In this document: piece by piece, positions 45,636 to 54,511 of the stretch
Layout of the letters: every line of letters begins with the position of its first letter
Position numbering within the stretch: the stretch's first letter is position 1
Assembly: GCF_002157835.1 (NCBI RefSeq)
Contig: NZ_CP020809.1
Coordinates: forward strand, 6,572,001-6,636,000
Direction: 5' to 3'
Length of the DNA stretch: 64,000 nt
DNA from: Mycobacterium dioxanotrophicus
GTDB taxonomy: Bacteria > Actinomycetota > Actinomycetes > Mycobacteriales > Mycobacteriaceae
The notes under the pieces: generated by a model
Seen by the model: the letters and a program-made list of their open reading frames with translations, nothing else
What the model was told of the DNA's origin: nothing
Databases searched by the model: none
Position numbers and translations under genes: made by a program

Positions 45636-46880
45636 TCAGCCCAGGGCCTGGTCGAGGTCGGCGATCAGATCTTCGGTGCCTTCCAGACCGATCGAGATCC
45701 GCACGACGCCGTCGCCCAGTCCGATCGCCGCGCGCCCTTCGGGCCCCATGGCGCGGTGGGTGGTGGTCGCGGGATGCGTGACGAGCGTCTTGGCGTCGCC
45801 GAGGTTGTTGGAGATGTCGATGACGCGCAGCTTGTCGAGCACCTCGAAGGCCCGGTCCTTGCCGCCATCGAGCTCGAAGGTGACCACGGTGCCGCCGCCG
45901 CGCATCTGCCGCTTGGCCAGGTCGTATTGCGGATGTGACTCCAGGAACGGGTATTTCACCCAGTTCACGCCCGCCTTGCTCTCCAGGAACTCGGCGACCT
46001 CAAGGGCCGACCGGTTGGAGTAGTCCACCCGAACAGCCATGGTCTCAAGGCCTTTCAGCAGCGTCCAGGCGTTGAAGGCACTGATCGCCGGGCCCGTGTG
46101 ACGCATGAGCTTCTGCACCGGGCCGTCGATGTACTCCTTGTCGCCGAGAATGGCTCCCCCGAGTACGCGGCCCTGACCGTCGATGTGCTTGGTGCCCGAG
46201 TACACCACGACGTCGGCGCCCAGCGGCAGGCCCTGCTGCAGCAGCGGGGTGGCAAAGACGTTGTCCAGCACCACCTTTGCCCCGGCCGCGTGCGCCAGCT
46301 CGGACACCGCGGCGATGTCGACCAGCGACTGCATGGGGTTGGACGGCGTCTCGAAGAACACCGCCTGCGTCGGCACCGACAACGCCTTCTCCCACTGGGA
46401 GAGATCGTCGCCGTCGACGAACACCGCCTCCACACCCCACCGGGGCAGGATCTCGTTGCACACCACGAAGCACGAACCGAACAGGCTGCGCGCGGCCACC
46501 AGCCGGTCGCCGGCGCCCAGCAACGCGCCGAGCGCGGTGAACACCGCGGCCATGCCGGTGGCGGTGGCGAAGCACGCCGGAGCGTCCTCGATGAGCCGCA
46601 GCCGCTCCTCGAACATCGAGATGGTCGGGTTGCCGTAGCGCGAGTAGACAAATCGGTCGATCTCACCGGTGAACGCCTTTTCGGCGGCCGCCGCACTCTC
46701 GTAGACGTATCCCGACGTGAGGAACAGGCCCTCGGCGGTCTCCTCGAACTCCGACCGGAGCAGGCCACCGCGCACTCCGATGGTGGCCTGGCTGACGCCG
46801 TCGGGCAGCGGTGCGGGGATCCGCACAGATGGTGTTTCTGCTCCTCGCGTGCGCGGCGGCACAGATGGGTTGTCAGTCAT
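45636..46880 (-). CDS. metZ: O-succinylhomoserine sulfhydrylase
   Basis: A 414-residue Cys/Met-metabolism PLP enzyme making homocysteine from an activated homoserine and sulfide. PLP Lys in YSGTKHIDGQGRVLGG (about residue 220), and RYGNPTISMFEERL, ETPSNPMQSLVD and GLEGTEDLIADLDQAL are present. ATG 46880 is chosen; the N-terminal residues PRTRGAETPSV are encoded by a copy of the dispersed repeat (46839-46854), which is not part of the usual domain. Follows the rhodanese gene after 7 bp, matching Rv0390-Rv0391. Confidence 0.93.
   Translation of the reverse strand: MTDNPSVPPRTRGAETPSVRIPAPLPDGVSQATIGVRGGLLRSEFEETAEGLFLTSGYVYESAAAAEKAFTGEIDRFVYSRYGNPTISMFEERLRLIEDAPACFATATGMAAVFTALGALLGAGDRLVAARSLFGSCFVVCNEILPRWGVEAVFVDGDDLSQWEKALSVPTQAVFFETPSNPMQSLVDIAAVSELAHAAGAKVVLDNVFATPLLQQGLPLGADVVVYSGTKHIDGQGRVLGGAILGDKEYIDGPVQKLMRHTGPAISAFNAWTLLKGLETMAVRVDYSNRSALEVAEFLESKAGVNWVKYPFLESHPQYDLAKRQMRGGGTVVTFELDGGKDRAFEVLDKLRVIDISNNLGDAKTLVTHPATTTHRAMGPEGRAAIGLGDGVVRISIGLEGTEDLIADLDQALG
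46839..46854 (-). repeat. dispersed repeat copy within the metZ 5' coding end
   Basis: Minus strand GCGCACGCGAGGAGCA, encoding RTRGA in frame near residue 12 of MetZ. Same core as the copies in the TetR linker and before ackA. Confidence 0.8.
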
Positions 46881-46887
46881 GCCGTCC

Positions 46888-47298
46888 TCAACTCTGCTTC
46901 CAGGGCAAACCGACGGCCTTCCAACCGGTAGCGCCGCGGTGGCGGTTCTCGTCGAGGTTGCCCTCGAAGCCGTCGAGCACGTTGTAGGACGGGCCGTAGC
47001 CCGCTGCGGTCGCAGCCTCGGCGGCACCGATCGAGCGGTTGCCGGAGCGACACAGAAAGACCACCGGGCGGTCAGCGGAGTCGACCTTGCCGCGCAGATC
47101 GTCGACGAAAGCATCGTTGTGGCTGCCGTCGGTGTGATTCCACTCGATGTAGACCACGTCGCGGCCCAGCTGGCTCAGATCCGGAACGCCGACGAAGCGC
47201 CACTCGGCGTCGGTACGACAGTCCACCAGCACGGCGCGAGGGTCCTCGCTCAGCAGTTTCCACGCCTCCTGCGGCGTAATGTCCCCTGCATAGCTCAC
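46888..47298 (-). CDS. rhodanese-like sulfurtransferase
   Basis: A 136-residue single rhodanese domain. The active-site loop is CRSGNRS (FLCRSGNRSIGAA, about residues 90-102), with the catalytic Cys present. An N-terminal motif ITPQEAWKLLSEDPRAVLVDCRTDAEWRFVG is typical. GTG 47298 overlaps the upstream stop (GTGA). Lying next to metZ, it may supply or handle sulfane sulfur. Homologous position to Rv0390. Confidence 0.9.
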   Translation of the reverse strand: MSYAGDITPQEAWKLLSEDPRAVLVDCRTDAEWRFVGVPDLSQLGRDVVYIEWNHTDGSHNDAFVDDLRGKVDSADRPVVFLCRSGNRSIGAAEAATAAGYGPSYNVLDGFEGNLDENRHRGATGWKAVGLPWKQS

Positions 47299-47744
47299 GG
47301 CCGTGAGTCTTTCACACCACCGCACACGCGCCATGCGCCGTCCTCGCGCACGAAGGTCGTCTCGGCGTCGAGCTTGGTGTCGGGTGCCTTGTCGAAGTGA
47401 TAGACCACAGTGCCGGTGGCGCGGTCACCGTCGATGTGCACACCTGTCACGTCGTCGACGAACCGGGCGCCCTGCTTGGCCACCGAATCGCGTTGCCGGG
47501 CAAGGAAATCAGCCTCGGTGCCGCGTTGGTCGCGACAGGTGTAGTCGCCGAACGCGCTCCAGTTCTCCCGCTGCATGGCGTCGTTCTGCCCGACCGCGGC
47601 GCGTCCCACCCGCTGCTCCTCGGACAGGCCGTCACCACTGGACAGCACGTTGGCCACGGTAATGCCGATCACGACGAGCACAATGATGGCCAACGCCCCC
47701 AGAAACGGCGCCATCGTCGGCCGGTCGACCGGTTCGTCGGCCAT
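47295..47744 (-). CDS. membrane-anchored protein with NTF2-like domain
   Basis: A 149-residue protein with one N-terminal helix (about 13-33, FLGALAIIVLVVIGITVANVL) and an outer domain (about 45-145) with two cysteines (YTCRDQ, WRVCGG). It resembles the DUF4878/Mce-associated NTF2-like proteins. Start ATG 47744; GTG 47747 is equally possible. It overlaps the purT stop and the rhodanese start, so it is firmly within the operon. Function unknown. A related layout is seen at 62000-62761. Confidence 0.75.
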   Translation of the reverse strand: MADEPVDRPTMAPFLGALAIIVLVVIGITVANVLSSGDGLSEEQRVGRAAVGQNDAMQRENWSAFGDYTCRDQRGTEADFLARQRDSVAKQGARFVDDVTGVHIDGDRATGTVVYHFDKAPDTKLDAETTFVREDGAWRVCGGVKDSRP

Positions 47745-49111
47745 CACGAGAAGAGCTTGCGCAGGGCGGTACCCACCCGACGGGCCCGGTCGCGCGCGAC
47801 GATCACATCCGGCGCGGTGGCCAGGGCCATCCCGAGCCGCCGCCGGCCATCGGAGTCGTCGCCGCCGGCGAACAGCCGCACGTCGCTTTCCGAGGTGACC
47901 AAGGCGTCGGCGAGCACCGCGGCGACGGTGCTCGCGTCGGCGGATTCGGAGGTGCCGTAGCTGACCTCCGCCGCGGCAGGCGAAATCATGATGGTGTCGA
48001 CCGCCAGACCGAGGATCGCCCTGGCGTGCAGCTCGAACTGGGTCAGTCGCTGCGAACGCACCGTGACCAGGCCGCTGTCCCCCGGACCGACGCGGACATC
48101 GGCGAAGTACACATCGTCACCCTGCACCAGCAGCTCGACGGCGAAGACGCCACGTCCGCCCAGCGAGTTGACGATGCGCGCGGCGATGGATTTCGCGCCG
48201 TCCATCGCCGCAGGCGCGAGCCGCTGCGGCTGCCACACCTCCAACACATCACCGTCGTCGTCACGGTGACCGATCGGCTCACAGAAGTGCACAGCCGGTC
48301 CGGCCGGGCCGGTCGTGCGGATGACGAGCAGCGTGATCGCGTGTTCGACCTCGACCACCGACTCGGCCAGCACCCGCATGACCCCGCCCGCAGCGGTCGC
48401 ACGATCCCACGCCGGCTCGATGTCATCGGGACGCAGCAACACCGACTGGCCGTCCTCCAGCGAACCCGCGACGGGCTTGACGAGCAACGGGTATCCGGCG
48501 TGCTCGGCGACGGCGGTCAGCTCGTCGACCGACCCGGCAAACCAGAACGGCACGGTCGGCAACCCCAGCTCGTCGGAAGCCAGCCGCCGCAGGCCCTCAC
48601 GATCCTGGCTGAGCCGGATGCTGCGCGGAGTCGGCAGCACCTCGGTGTCGCCTTGCTCGGCCACCGCGATCAACGCGTCGGCCGCGACCGCGCCGGACTC
48701 GGTCACCACATAGTGCGGACGCTCGCGCTCGATCAGCGCGGCGAGTTCTTCGGTGTCGTCTCCGCGGTCCGCCGCGACCACGGCAACGCCCAGCCGCTCG
48801 AAGGCCAGCGCCAGCTCACGGCTGGATTCACCGGCGCCCAGCATGAGCGCGGTGGTCCGCCGTGGCGCGGGTTCCTCAGGCAACGGCTCCGGCTCGCGCA
48901 CGCGAGGAGCAATAACGGTGGAGGGTTCTGCCGGGGCATCGTCAGGCTCGGCGTCCGTCGGCTCGGCGTCCGTCGGCTCCGCGTCCATCGGCTCCGCCTC
49001 CGGCGGGGTCGCAGGCTCCACCGCCTCCGGAGCAGAAGATTCCTGCGCCGATTCGGCTTCTTCGGTCTTCTCGCCGGCCTCTTCGAGGGCTGCGTCAATC
49101 GAGTCACTCAT
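47744..49111 (-). CDS. purT: formate-dependent GAR transformylase PurT with acidic N-terminal extension
   Basis: A 455-residue ATP-grasp enzyme using formate and ATP to formylate glycinamide ribonucleotide. The core starts at about residue 86 (TTALMLGAGESSRELALAFERLGV). QDREGLRRLASDELGLPTVPF, PLLVKPVAGSLEDGQSV and NSLGGRGVFAVELLVQGDDVYFADVRVGPGDSGLVT are typical. The first 85 residues are extra: acidic, with DAEPTDAEPTDAEPDDAP encoded by a 15-bp tandem repeat, plus VIAPRVR from a reversed copy of the dispersed repeat. The enzyme in E. coli lacks this tail. First gene of the operon to metZ. Confidence 0.9.
   Translation of the reverse strand: MSDSIDAALEEAGEKTEEAESAQESSAPEAVEPATPPEAEPMDAEPTDAEPTDAEPDDAPAEPSTVIAPRVREPEPLPEEPAPRRTTALMLGAGESSRELALAFERLGVAVVAADRGDDTEELAALIERERPHYVVTESGAVAADALIAVAEQGDTEVLPTPRSIRLSQDREGLRRLASDELGLPTVPFWFAGSVDELTAVAEHAGYPLLVKPVAGSLEDGQSVLLRPDDIEPAWDRATAAGGVMRVLAESVVEVEHAITLLVIRTTGPAGPAVHFCEPIGHRDDDGDVLEVWQPQRLAPAAMDGAKSIAARIVNSLGGRGVFAVELLVQGDDVYFADVRVGPGDSGLVTVRSQRLTQFELHARAILGLAVDTIMISPAAAEVSYGTSESADASTVAAVLADALVTSESDVRLFAGGDDSDGRRRLGMALATAPDVIVARDRARRVGTALRKLFS
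48896..48913 (+). repeat. dispersed repeat copy within the purT tail, opposite orientation
   Basis: Plus strand GCGCACGCGAGGAGCAAT; in the purT frame it encodes IAPRVR. Here the motif runs antisense to the gene, unlike the other intragenic copies. Confidence 0.8.
48941..49000 (-). repeat. 15-bp tandem repeat in the purT N-terminal tail
   Basis: Four units related to GTCGGCTCGGCGTCC, encoding D-A-E-P-T/D/M repeats. Likely length-variable between strains. Confidence 0.75.
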
Positions 49112-49135
49112 CGCGCCACCAAGACTGCCAGATCG

Positions 49136-49438
49136 TCATCCGACGCGATGGTCGATGTAGCACCAACGCCAACTCTCGCCCGGTTCGGCCGACCGCATGA
49201 CGGCATGCCCGCTCTGCTTGAAGTGTGCGGTGGCGTGGTGGTGCGGGCTGGAATCACAGCAGCCGACATGCCCACACGTCATACACATCCGCAGGTGGGC
49301 CCAGTTGTTCTCGCCGTCCTCCGCGCATTCCTGACACCGCCCGGGGGTAATCGGCTCGGGTTCGTCCACGGCGGCAGCGAGGTGCTCACACGTCGTGGGC
49401 ACCGCGGTCGGCTCCTGCCGGCGTGATCTCCTCAACAT
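49136..49438 (-). CDS. UBP-type zinc-finger protein
   Basis: A 100-residue protein that is one UBP/BUZ zinc finger. Ligands: CEHL, CQECAEDGENNWAHLRMCMTCGHVGCCDSSPHHHATAHFKQSGHAVM (Cys and His pairs complete). In eukaryotes the fold binds the ubiquitin C-terminus; in actinobacteria its role is unknown and it often occurs beside or fused to CPA1 antiporters. Here it faces one, 43 bp away. ATG 49438 starts MLRRSRR. Confidence 0.88.
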   Translation of the reverse strand: MLRRSRRQEPTAVPTTCEHLAAAVDEPEPITPGRCQECAEDGENNWAHLRMCMTCGHVGCCDSSPHHHATAHFKQSGHAVMRSAEPGESWRWCYIDHRVG

Positions 49439-49480
49439 GTTGATCAAGGATAGGACCGGACGCGAAGGAGGATCGACGAC

Positions 49481-51073
49481 GTGGGTGTCTCACTCTTGGC
49501 AGCTCTCGTGGTCTCGGTGCTGCTGGCCGCGGTGGCCCGCCGCTGCGACGTTTCGGCGCCGTTGGCCCTCGTGGTGGCCGGGTTGGCCGCCAGTGCGGTC
49601 CCCGTTCTCCACGACGTCCACCTCGACCCCGAGCTGGTGCTGTACGTCATCCTTCCGCCGCTGCTGTGGTCCGCCGGGCTGGAGAGCAGCTACGTGGCGA
49701 TGCGCAAGAACATCCGGACCATCGGACTGCTGGCGGTCGGGTTGCCGCTGGCGACGACGCTGGTCGTGGGGATCGTGGCGTTCCACACCGTGCCCGAACT
49801 GACCATCCCCGCCGCACTCACCCTTGGCGCGATCGTCGCGCCGCCCGACGCGGTGTCGGCCACCGCCATCGGCCGCAGGCTCGGGTTGCCGCGCCGCATC
49901 ATGACCCTGCTTGGCGGGGAGAGCCTGCTCAACGACGCGACCGCCCTGACCGCGTACAAAGTGGCGCTGGCCGCGTCGATCGGCGCGGCGGCCACGTGGC
50001 AGCGCGGTCTTGGCACGTTCGCCTTGGCGGCGGTCGGCGGCATCGTGGTGGGCGTCACCCTGGGCATGGTCGTGCACTACATCCGCACGCGGCTCGACGA
50101 TCCGCTGGTGGAAAGCGCGATCGGACTGGTGGCGCCGTTCACCATCTATCTCGTCGCCGAGGAGGTGCACGGCTCCGGCGTGATCGCGGTGGTGGTCGCG
50201 GCGCTGCTGCTGGGGCAACGGGAGACCGACGCCGGTTACGCGACCCGGCTGCAGGACACCGCGGTGTGGAAGGCGCTGCAGTTGGTGCTGGAGTCGTTCG
50301 CGTTTTTCCTGATCGGGCTGCAGCTGCCCAAGGTGATCGGCGAACTCACGGGCATCTCGGCGGCCACGCTGGCGATCTCGTCGGCGGCCGTGCTCACCGC
50401 GGTGATCGTGGTGCGCATCGTCTGGGTGTACTGCTTCGCCTATCTGCCGCGGCTGCTGTCGGCGAAGCTGCGGGCCCGTGAGCCTGCGCCGACCCCGGGC
50501 CAGGTGTTCATCCTGGCCTGGGCGGGCATGCGTGGTGTGGTCTCGCTGGCCGCGGCCTTCGGTGTGCCCGCCACGACGCTGTCCGGTGCGCCCTTTCCCG
50601 GCCGGCCGCAGCTGGTGTTCCTCACTTTCGTCGTGGTGGTCGGAACGCTGCTGCTGCACGGTCTGACGCTGCCGTGGTTCATCAGAATGCTTGGAGTGCA
50701 GGGTAACGAGGAGCAGGCCGACGCGATCGCCACCGCGGCCGCACAGGACCGGGCGGCCAGGGCCGCCGCCGACCGGCTCGATGAACTGCTCGCCGAGCAG
50801 CACGCCAGCACCGACGTGCCGGAGCGGGCAGCCGAGATCCTGCGGGCGTGGAACACCCGGCGCCGCAACGCCGCCTGGGAACGGCTGGGCCGCGACGACG
50901 CCGACATCGGCGAGAGCCCCACCTCGGCCTTCCGCCGGTTACGGTTGGAAATGCTTGCCGCCGAACGAAAGACGTTCATCGCCGAGCGCGATGCCGGACA
51001 CATCGACGACGAGGTGCTCCGCACCGTGCTACGCGGGCTTGACCTGGAAGAAGCGACACTGAACCGTGATTAG
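49481..51073 (+). CDS. CPA1-family Na+/H+ antiporter
   Basis: A 530-residue membrane antiporter. About 12 helices to residue 400, with the CPA1 core GAIVAPPDAVSATAIGRRLGLPRRIMTLLGGESLLNDATAL carrying the paired-acid ion site, and ILAWAGMRGVVSLAAAFGVP. A charged cytoplasmic tail (about 410-530) follows. GTG 49481 is preceded by AAGGAGG. Overlaps the MMPL gene by 8 bp. Likely pH or sodium homeostasis; the neighbouring UBP finger may modulate it. Confidence 0.9.
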   Translation: MGVSLLAALVVSVLLAAVARRCDVSAPLALVVAGLAASAVPVLHDVHLDPELVLYVILPPLLWSAGLESSYVAMRKNIRTIGLLAVGLPLATTLVVGIVAFHTVPELTIPAALTLGAIVAPPDAVSATAIGRRLGLPRRIMTLLGGESLLNDATALTAYKVALAASIGAAATWQRGLGTFALAAVGGIVVGVTLGMVVHYIRTRLDDPLVESAIGLVAPFTIYLVAEEVHGSGVIAVVVAALLLGQRETDAGYATRLQDTAVWKALQLVLESFAFFLIGLQLPKVIGELTGISAATLAISSAAVLTAVIVVRIVWVYCFAYLPRLLSAKLRAREPAPTPGQVFILAWAGMRGVVSLAAAFGVPATTLSGAPFPGRPQLVFLTFVVVVGTLLLHGLTLPWFIRMLGVQGNEEQADAIATAAAQDRAARAAADRLDELLAEQHASTDVPERAAEILRAWNTRRRNAAWERLGRDDADIGESPTSAFRRLRLEMLAAERKTFIAERDAGHIDDEVLRTVLRGLDLEEATLNRD

Positions 51074-53087
51074 AACACTGTCCTGGGTTGCGGTGCTGGT
51101 CGTGCTGCTCTCCGGCGCGCTGCTGGGACTGCTCAGCGGAGACGAGTCAGGGTCCCAGTCCCCGGTCGCCGTTCCGGACAACGCCGAATCCGCGCGGGCC
51201 GACGCGTTGCGTGCCCAATTCCCCAGTGGCGGAGAGGTTCCCGCCATCCTCGTGGTCACCCGCACCGACGGGGCCGAGCTCGGCGCCGACGACATCGATG
51301 CCACGGCCGTTGCGCGGCACCGGATGACGGATGCGCCCGGCGCGCCCGCCGCCGTCTCCGGCCCGCCCGTCCTCGCCTCCGACGATGGCAAAGCCGCGGT
51401 CGCGACGGTCCCGCTCGACGCCGGGCTGTCCGGATTCGCCCTCAACGACGCCGTGCGGCAGCTGCGGGACAAGGCCGGGGCAGGCCTGCCCGCCGGGCTG
51501 CACGCACAGCTCACCGGCGGGCCGGCATTCGGCGCCGACATCGCGAATTCCTTTGCCGGAGCCAATATCACACTGCTCGCCGTGACCGCCACGGTGGTGG
51601 CGCTGCTGCTGATCATCACCTACCGCTCGCCCGTGCTGTGGCTGGTCCCGCTGCTGGTGATCGCCTTCGCCGACCGAGTCGGTGGCGTGCTCGGCACCGC
51701 CGTCGCCTCCGGCCTGGGCCTGCACCCCGACGGGTCGACCGGTGGGATCACCAGCGTGCTGGTGTTCGGCGCAGGCACCAACTATGCGCTGCTGTTGATT
51801 TCGCGGTACCGCGAAGAGCTCAACACGCACACCGACCATCGTGAGGCACTGCGGGTGGCCGTCCGGGCCGCGAGCCCGGCGATCATGGCCAGCAACGCCA
51901 CGGTGGTGCTGGCGCTGCTCACCCTGCTGCTCGCGTCGGCACCCAGTAACCGCAGCCTGGGCGTCCAGGCCGCCGCGGGTCTGGTGATCGCCGCGATCTT
52001 CGTGCTCGTGGTGCTGCCGCCTCTGCTGGCGCTGTGCGGCACGCGGCTGTTCTGGCCGTTCGTCCCCGAGTCCGGCACGAAAGCCGTTACCGACAGCGGG
52101 ATCTGGCATCGGATCGCCGACGCGGTGGCCAAGCGGCCCGGCCGGGTCGTGGTGGTCGCCACGGCGGGGCTGGCGGTGTTGTGCGTCGGGCTGCTGAGCA
52201 CACCGATCGGGTTGTCGCAGACCGAGCAGTTCCGGGTCCAAGCCGAATCGGTCACCGGGTACGAGACGCTGGCCGCGCACTTCCCCAGCGGCCTCACCGA
52301 TCCGACCCGTGTCATCGCCGCGACCACCAAGGCCGACGCCGTGCAGCAGGCCATCGCCGAAACCCCGGGCGTCGTGAGCGCCACCCGCGCCGGGGAGTCG
52401 CCGACCGGGCTGAGCCAGTGGTCGGTGGTCCTGCGGGCCGCTCCCGCATCGGACGGAGCCTTCAAAACCGTTGATGCGCTGCGCAACTCGGTGCACTCGG
52501 TGGACGACACGGCGGTGGTGGGCGGTTCGGACGCCCAGGCCAGGGACGCCGCCGCGGCCGCGCAACGGGACCGGCTCGTGGTGATCCCCGCGATCCTGGC
52601 CGTGGTGCTCGCCGTGCTGTACCTCCTGCTGCGGTCAGCGCTCGCGCCGCTGGTGCTCGTCGCCGTCACGGTGCTCAGCGCGCTGGCCGCGCTCGGCCTC
52701 GGCGGCTGGACCAGCGTGCACGTCTTCGGCTTCCCGGCGCTGGACAACAGCACTCCGCTGTTCGCGTTCCTCTTCCTGGTGGCACTCGGCGTCGACTACA
52801 CGATCTTCCTGGTGACCCGGGCCCGGGAGGAGACCCCGCAGTACGGCACCCGGCAGGGCATCGTGCGCGCGGTGTCGGCCACCGGCGCCGTCATCACCAG
52901 CGCGGGCATCGTGCTGGCAGCGGTGTTCTGCGTGCTCGGTGTCCTGCCGCTGATCGTCCTGACGCAGCTGGGCATCATCGTGGGCCTCGGGATCCTGCTG
53001 GACACGTTCGTCGTCCGCACGGTGATCGTCCCGGCCCTGTTCACGTTGATCGGCCCGCGGATCTGGTGGCCCGGGCTGCGCACGTGA
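51066..53087 (+). CDS. MMPL/RND-family transporter
   Basis: A 673-residue RND permease with two matching halves: helix 1, an outer domain of about 130 residues, then five helices, and the same again from about 370. GAGTNYALLLISRYREEL and LGVDYTIFLVTRAREE are the TM4 and TM10 proton-relay segments. Shorter than trehalose-lipid MmpL proteins (about 950 aa), closer to small actinobacterial MMPLs for drugs or lipids. It starts inside the antiporter gene (GTG 51066), so expression is coupled. Confidence 0.9.
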   Translation: MIRTLSWVAVLVVLLSGALLGLLSGDESGSQSPVAVPDNAESARADALRAQFPSGGEVPAILVVTRTDGAELGADDIDATAVARHRMTDAPGAPAAVSGPPVLASDDGKAAVATVPLDAGLSGFALNDAVRQLRDKAGAGLPAGLHAQLTGGPAFGADIANSFAGANITLLAVTATVVALLLIITYRSPVLWLVPLLVIAFADRVGGVLGTAVASGLGLHPDGSTGGITSVLVFGAGTNYALLLISRYREELNTHTDHREALRVAVRAASPAIMASNATVVLALLTLLLASAPSNRSLGVQAAAGLVIAAIFVLVVLPPLLALCGTRLFWPFVPESGTKAVTDSGIWHRIADAVAKRPGRVVVVATAGLAVLCVGLLSTPIGLSQTEQFRVQAESVTGYETLAAHFPSGLTDPTRVIAATTKADAVQQAIAETPGVVSATRAGESPTGLSQWSVVLRAAPASDGAFKTVDALRNSVHSVDDTAVVGGSDAQARDAAAAAQRDRLVVIPAILAVVLAVLYLLLRSALAPLVLVAVTVLSALAALGLGGWTSVHVFGFPALDNSTPLFAFLFLVALGVDYTIFLVTRAREETPQYGTRQGIVRAVSATGAVITSAGIVLAAVFCVLGVLPLIVLTQLGIIVGLGILLDTFVVRTVIVPALFTLIGPRIWWPGLRT

Positions 53088-53095
53088 CAGCGGCG

Positions 53096-53101
53096 TACCG
53101 T
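53096..53101 (+). promoter_or_regulatory. -10 box of the P450 gene, leaderless
   Basis: TACCGT lies 7 nt before ATG 53109 with no Shine-Dalgarno; the gene probably also has its own transcript apart from the MMPL operon. Confidence 0.5.
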
Positions 53102-53108
53102 CGAATTC

Positions 53109-54314
53109 ATGACTGCGCCCGAGGTCCTGCCGCCACTGCACATGCGGCGCAACGCCTTCGACCCCACGCCGTATCTGCGGGAGGTCCGTGAGACCGACGG
53201 CGTGCGCACCGTCGTCAACGCGCTGGGCATGTCGGTACACCTGGTCACCCGTCACGACGACGTCAAGATGGTGCTGGCCGATCACGAGCGGTTCTCCAAC
53301 AGCAGGCCGCCGGGCTTCGCGCTGCCCGGAGCCCCGGAGATGTCCGCCGACGAGCAGGCCAGCGCCCGGGCAGGCAATCTGCTGGGGCTCGACCCGCCCG
53401 AGCATCAACGACTGCGCCGGATGCTCACCGCGGAGTTCACCATCCGCCGGATGAACGGCCTGGAGCCACGGGTCGTCGAGATCGTCGAGGCGCAATTGGA
53501 CGCCATGGCCGCCGCGGGGCCGCCTGCCGATCTGGTGGCCGATTTCGCCCTGCCCATCCCGTCACTGGTGATCTGCGAGCTGCTCGGCGTTCCCTACGCG
53601 GACCGTGACGATTTCCAGCAACGCTCCACCCGGCAGCTCGACCTGTCCGCGCCGATCCCCGAACGCCTCGAATTGCAGCGTCAGGGCCGCGATTACATGC
53701 GCCGGCTGGTCGAGCGGGCGCGCCGCGATCCGGGCGAGGACATTCTCGGCATGCTGGTGCGCCAACACGGCGACGAGCTCAGCGACGACGAACTGATCGG
53801 AATCGCCGGGCTGCTGCTGCTCGCCGGCCACGAGACGACGTCGAACATGTTGGGACTGGGCGTACTTGCGCTGCTGCGCCACCCCGACCAGCTCGCCGCG
53901 GTACGCGACGATCCGGCGGCCGTCGGCCCGGCTGTCGAGGAGCTGTTGCGCTGGCTGTCGATCGTGCAGAACGCGATCCCCCGCATCACCACCACCGCAG
54001 TCGAGATCGCCGGAGTCCAGATACCGGCCGGCGAGCTGGTGTTCGCGTCGCTGCCGTCGAGCAACCGGGACCCGGATTTCATCGACTCCCCCGACACCCT
54101 CGACATCCGCCGCGGCGCACCGGGACACCTGGCCTTCGGCCACGGCGTCCACCACTGCCTCGGCGCGCCCCTGGCTCGCATGGAGATGCGGATCGCGTTC
54201 CCCGCCCTGCTGCGCCGCTTTCCGCGGCTGGCCCTCGCCGAACCGTTCGAGGAGGTGCAGTACCGCTCCTTCCACTTCATCTACGGGCTGCGATCGCTCG
54301 CGGTAACGTGGTGA
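53109..54314 (+). CDS. cytochrome P450
   Basis: A 401-residue bacterial class I P450. I-helix LLLLAGHETTSNMLGLG, ExxR-type EELLRW, the region RITTTAVEIAGVQIPAGE and the heme loop FGHGVHHCLGAPLARMEM with the thiolate Cys (about residue 347). It hydroxylates an unknown substrate. The ferredoxin gene starts 5 bp after the stop and is its likely electron donor. No ferredoxin reductase is in the window. Confidence 0.94.
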   Translation: MTAPEVLPPLHMRRNAFDPTPYLREVRETDGVRTVVNALGMSVHLVTRHDDVKMVLADHERFSNSRPPGFALPGAPEMSADEQASARAGNLLGLDPPEHQRLRRMLTAEFTIRRMNGLEPRVVEIVEAQLDAMAAAGPPADLVADFALPIPSLVICELLGVPYADRDDFQQRSTRQLDLSAPIPERLELQRQGRDYMRRLVERARRDPGEDILGMLVRQHGDELSDDELIGIAGLLLLAGHETTSNMLGLGVLALLRHPDQLAAVRDDPAAVGPAVEELLRWLSIVQNAIPRITTTAVEIAGVQIPAGELVFASLPSSNRDPDFIDSPDTLDIRRGAPGHLAFGHGVHHCLGAPLARMEMRIAFPALLRRFPRLALAEPFEEVQYRSFHFIYGLRSLAVTW

Positions 54315-54319
54315 GCGCC

Positions 54320-54511
54320 ATGAGGATCGAAGCGGATCGGGACGCGTGCATCGCATCGGGCAACTGCGTGATGGTCGCGGGCGCGGTCTTCGACCAGGAC
54401 GACGACGGTGTGGTGCGGCCGCTGGTCGACGAGGTTCCCGACGCCGAACTCGACCACGCCCGCGAGGCCGTCAACTTGTGCCCCGCCAGCGCGTTACGTC
54501 TGGTGGACTGA
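54320..54511 (+). CDS. 3Fe-4S ferredoxin
   Basis: A 63-residue ferredoxin with three cysteines for a 3Fe-4S cluster: DACIASGNC (Cys10 and Cys15) and NLCPASAL. The fourth Cys of a 4Fe-4S centre is missing, as usual for P450 partners. ATG 54320 is used; GTG 54308 is possible and would overlap the P450 gene. Passes electrons to the adjacent P450. Confidence 0.9.
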   Translation: MRIEADRDACIASGNCVMVAGAVFDQDDDGVVRPLVDEVPDAELDHAREAVNLCPASALRLVD

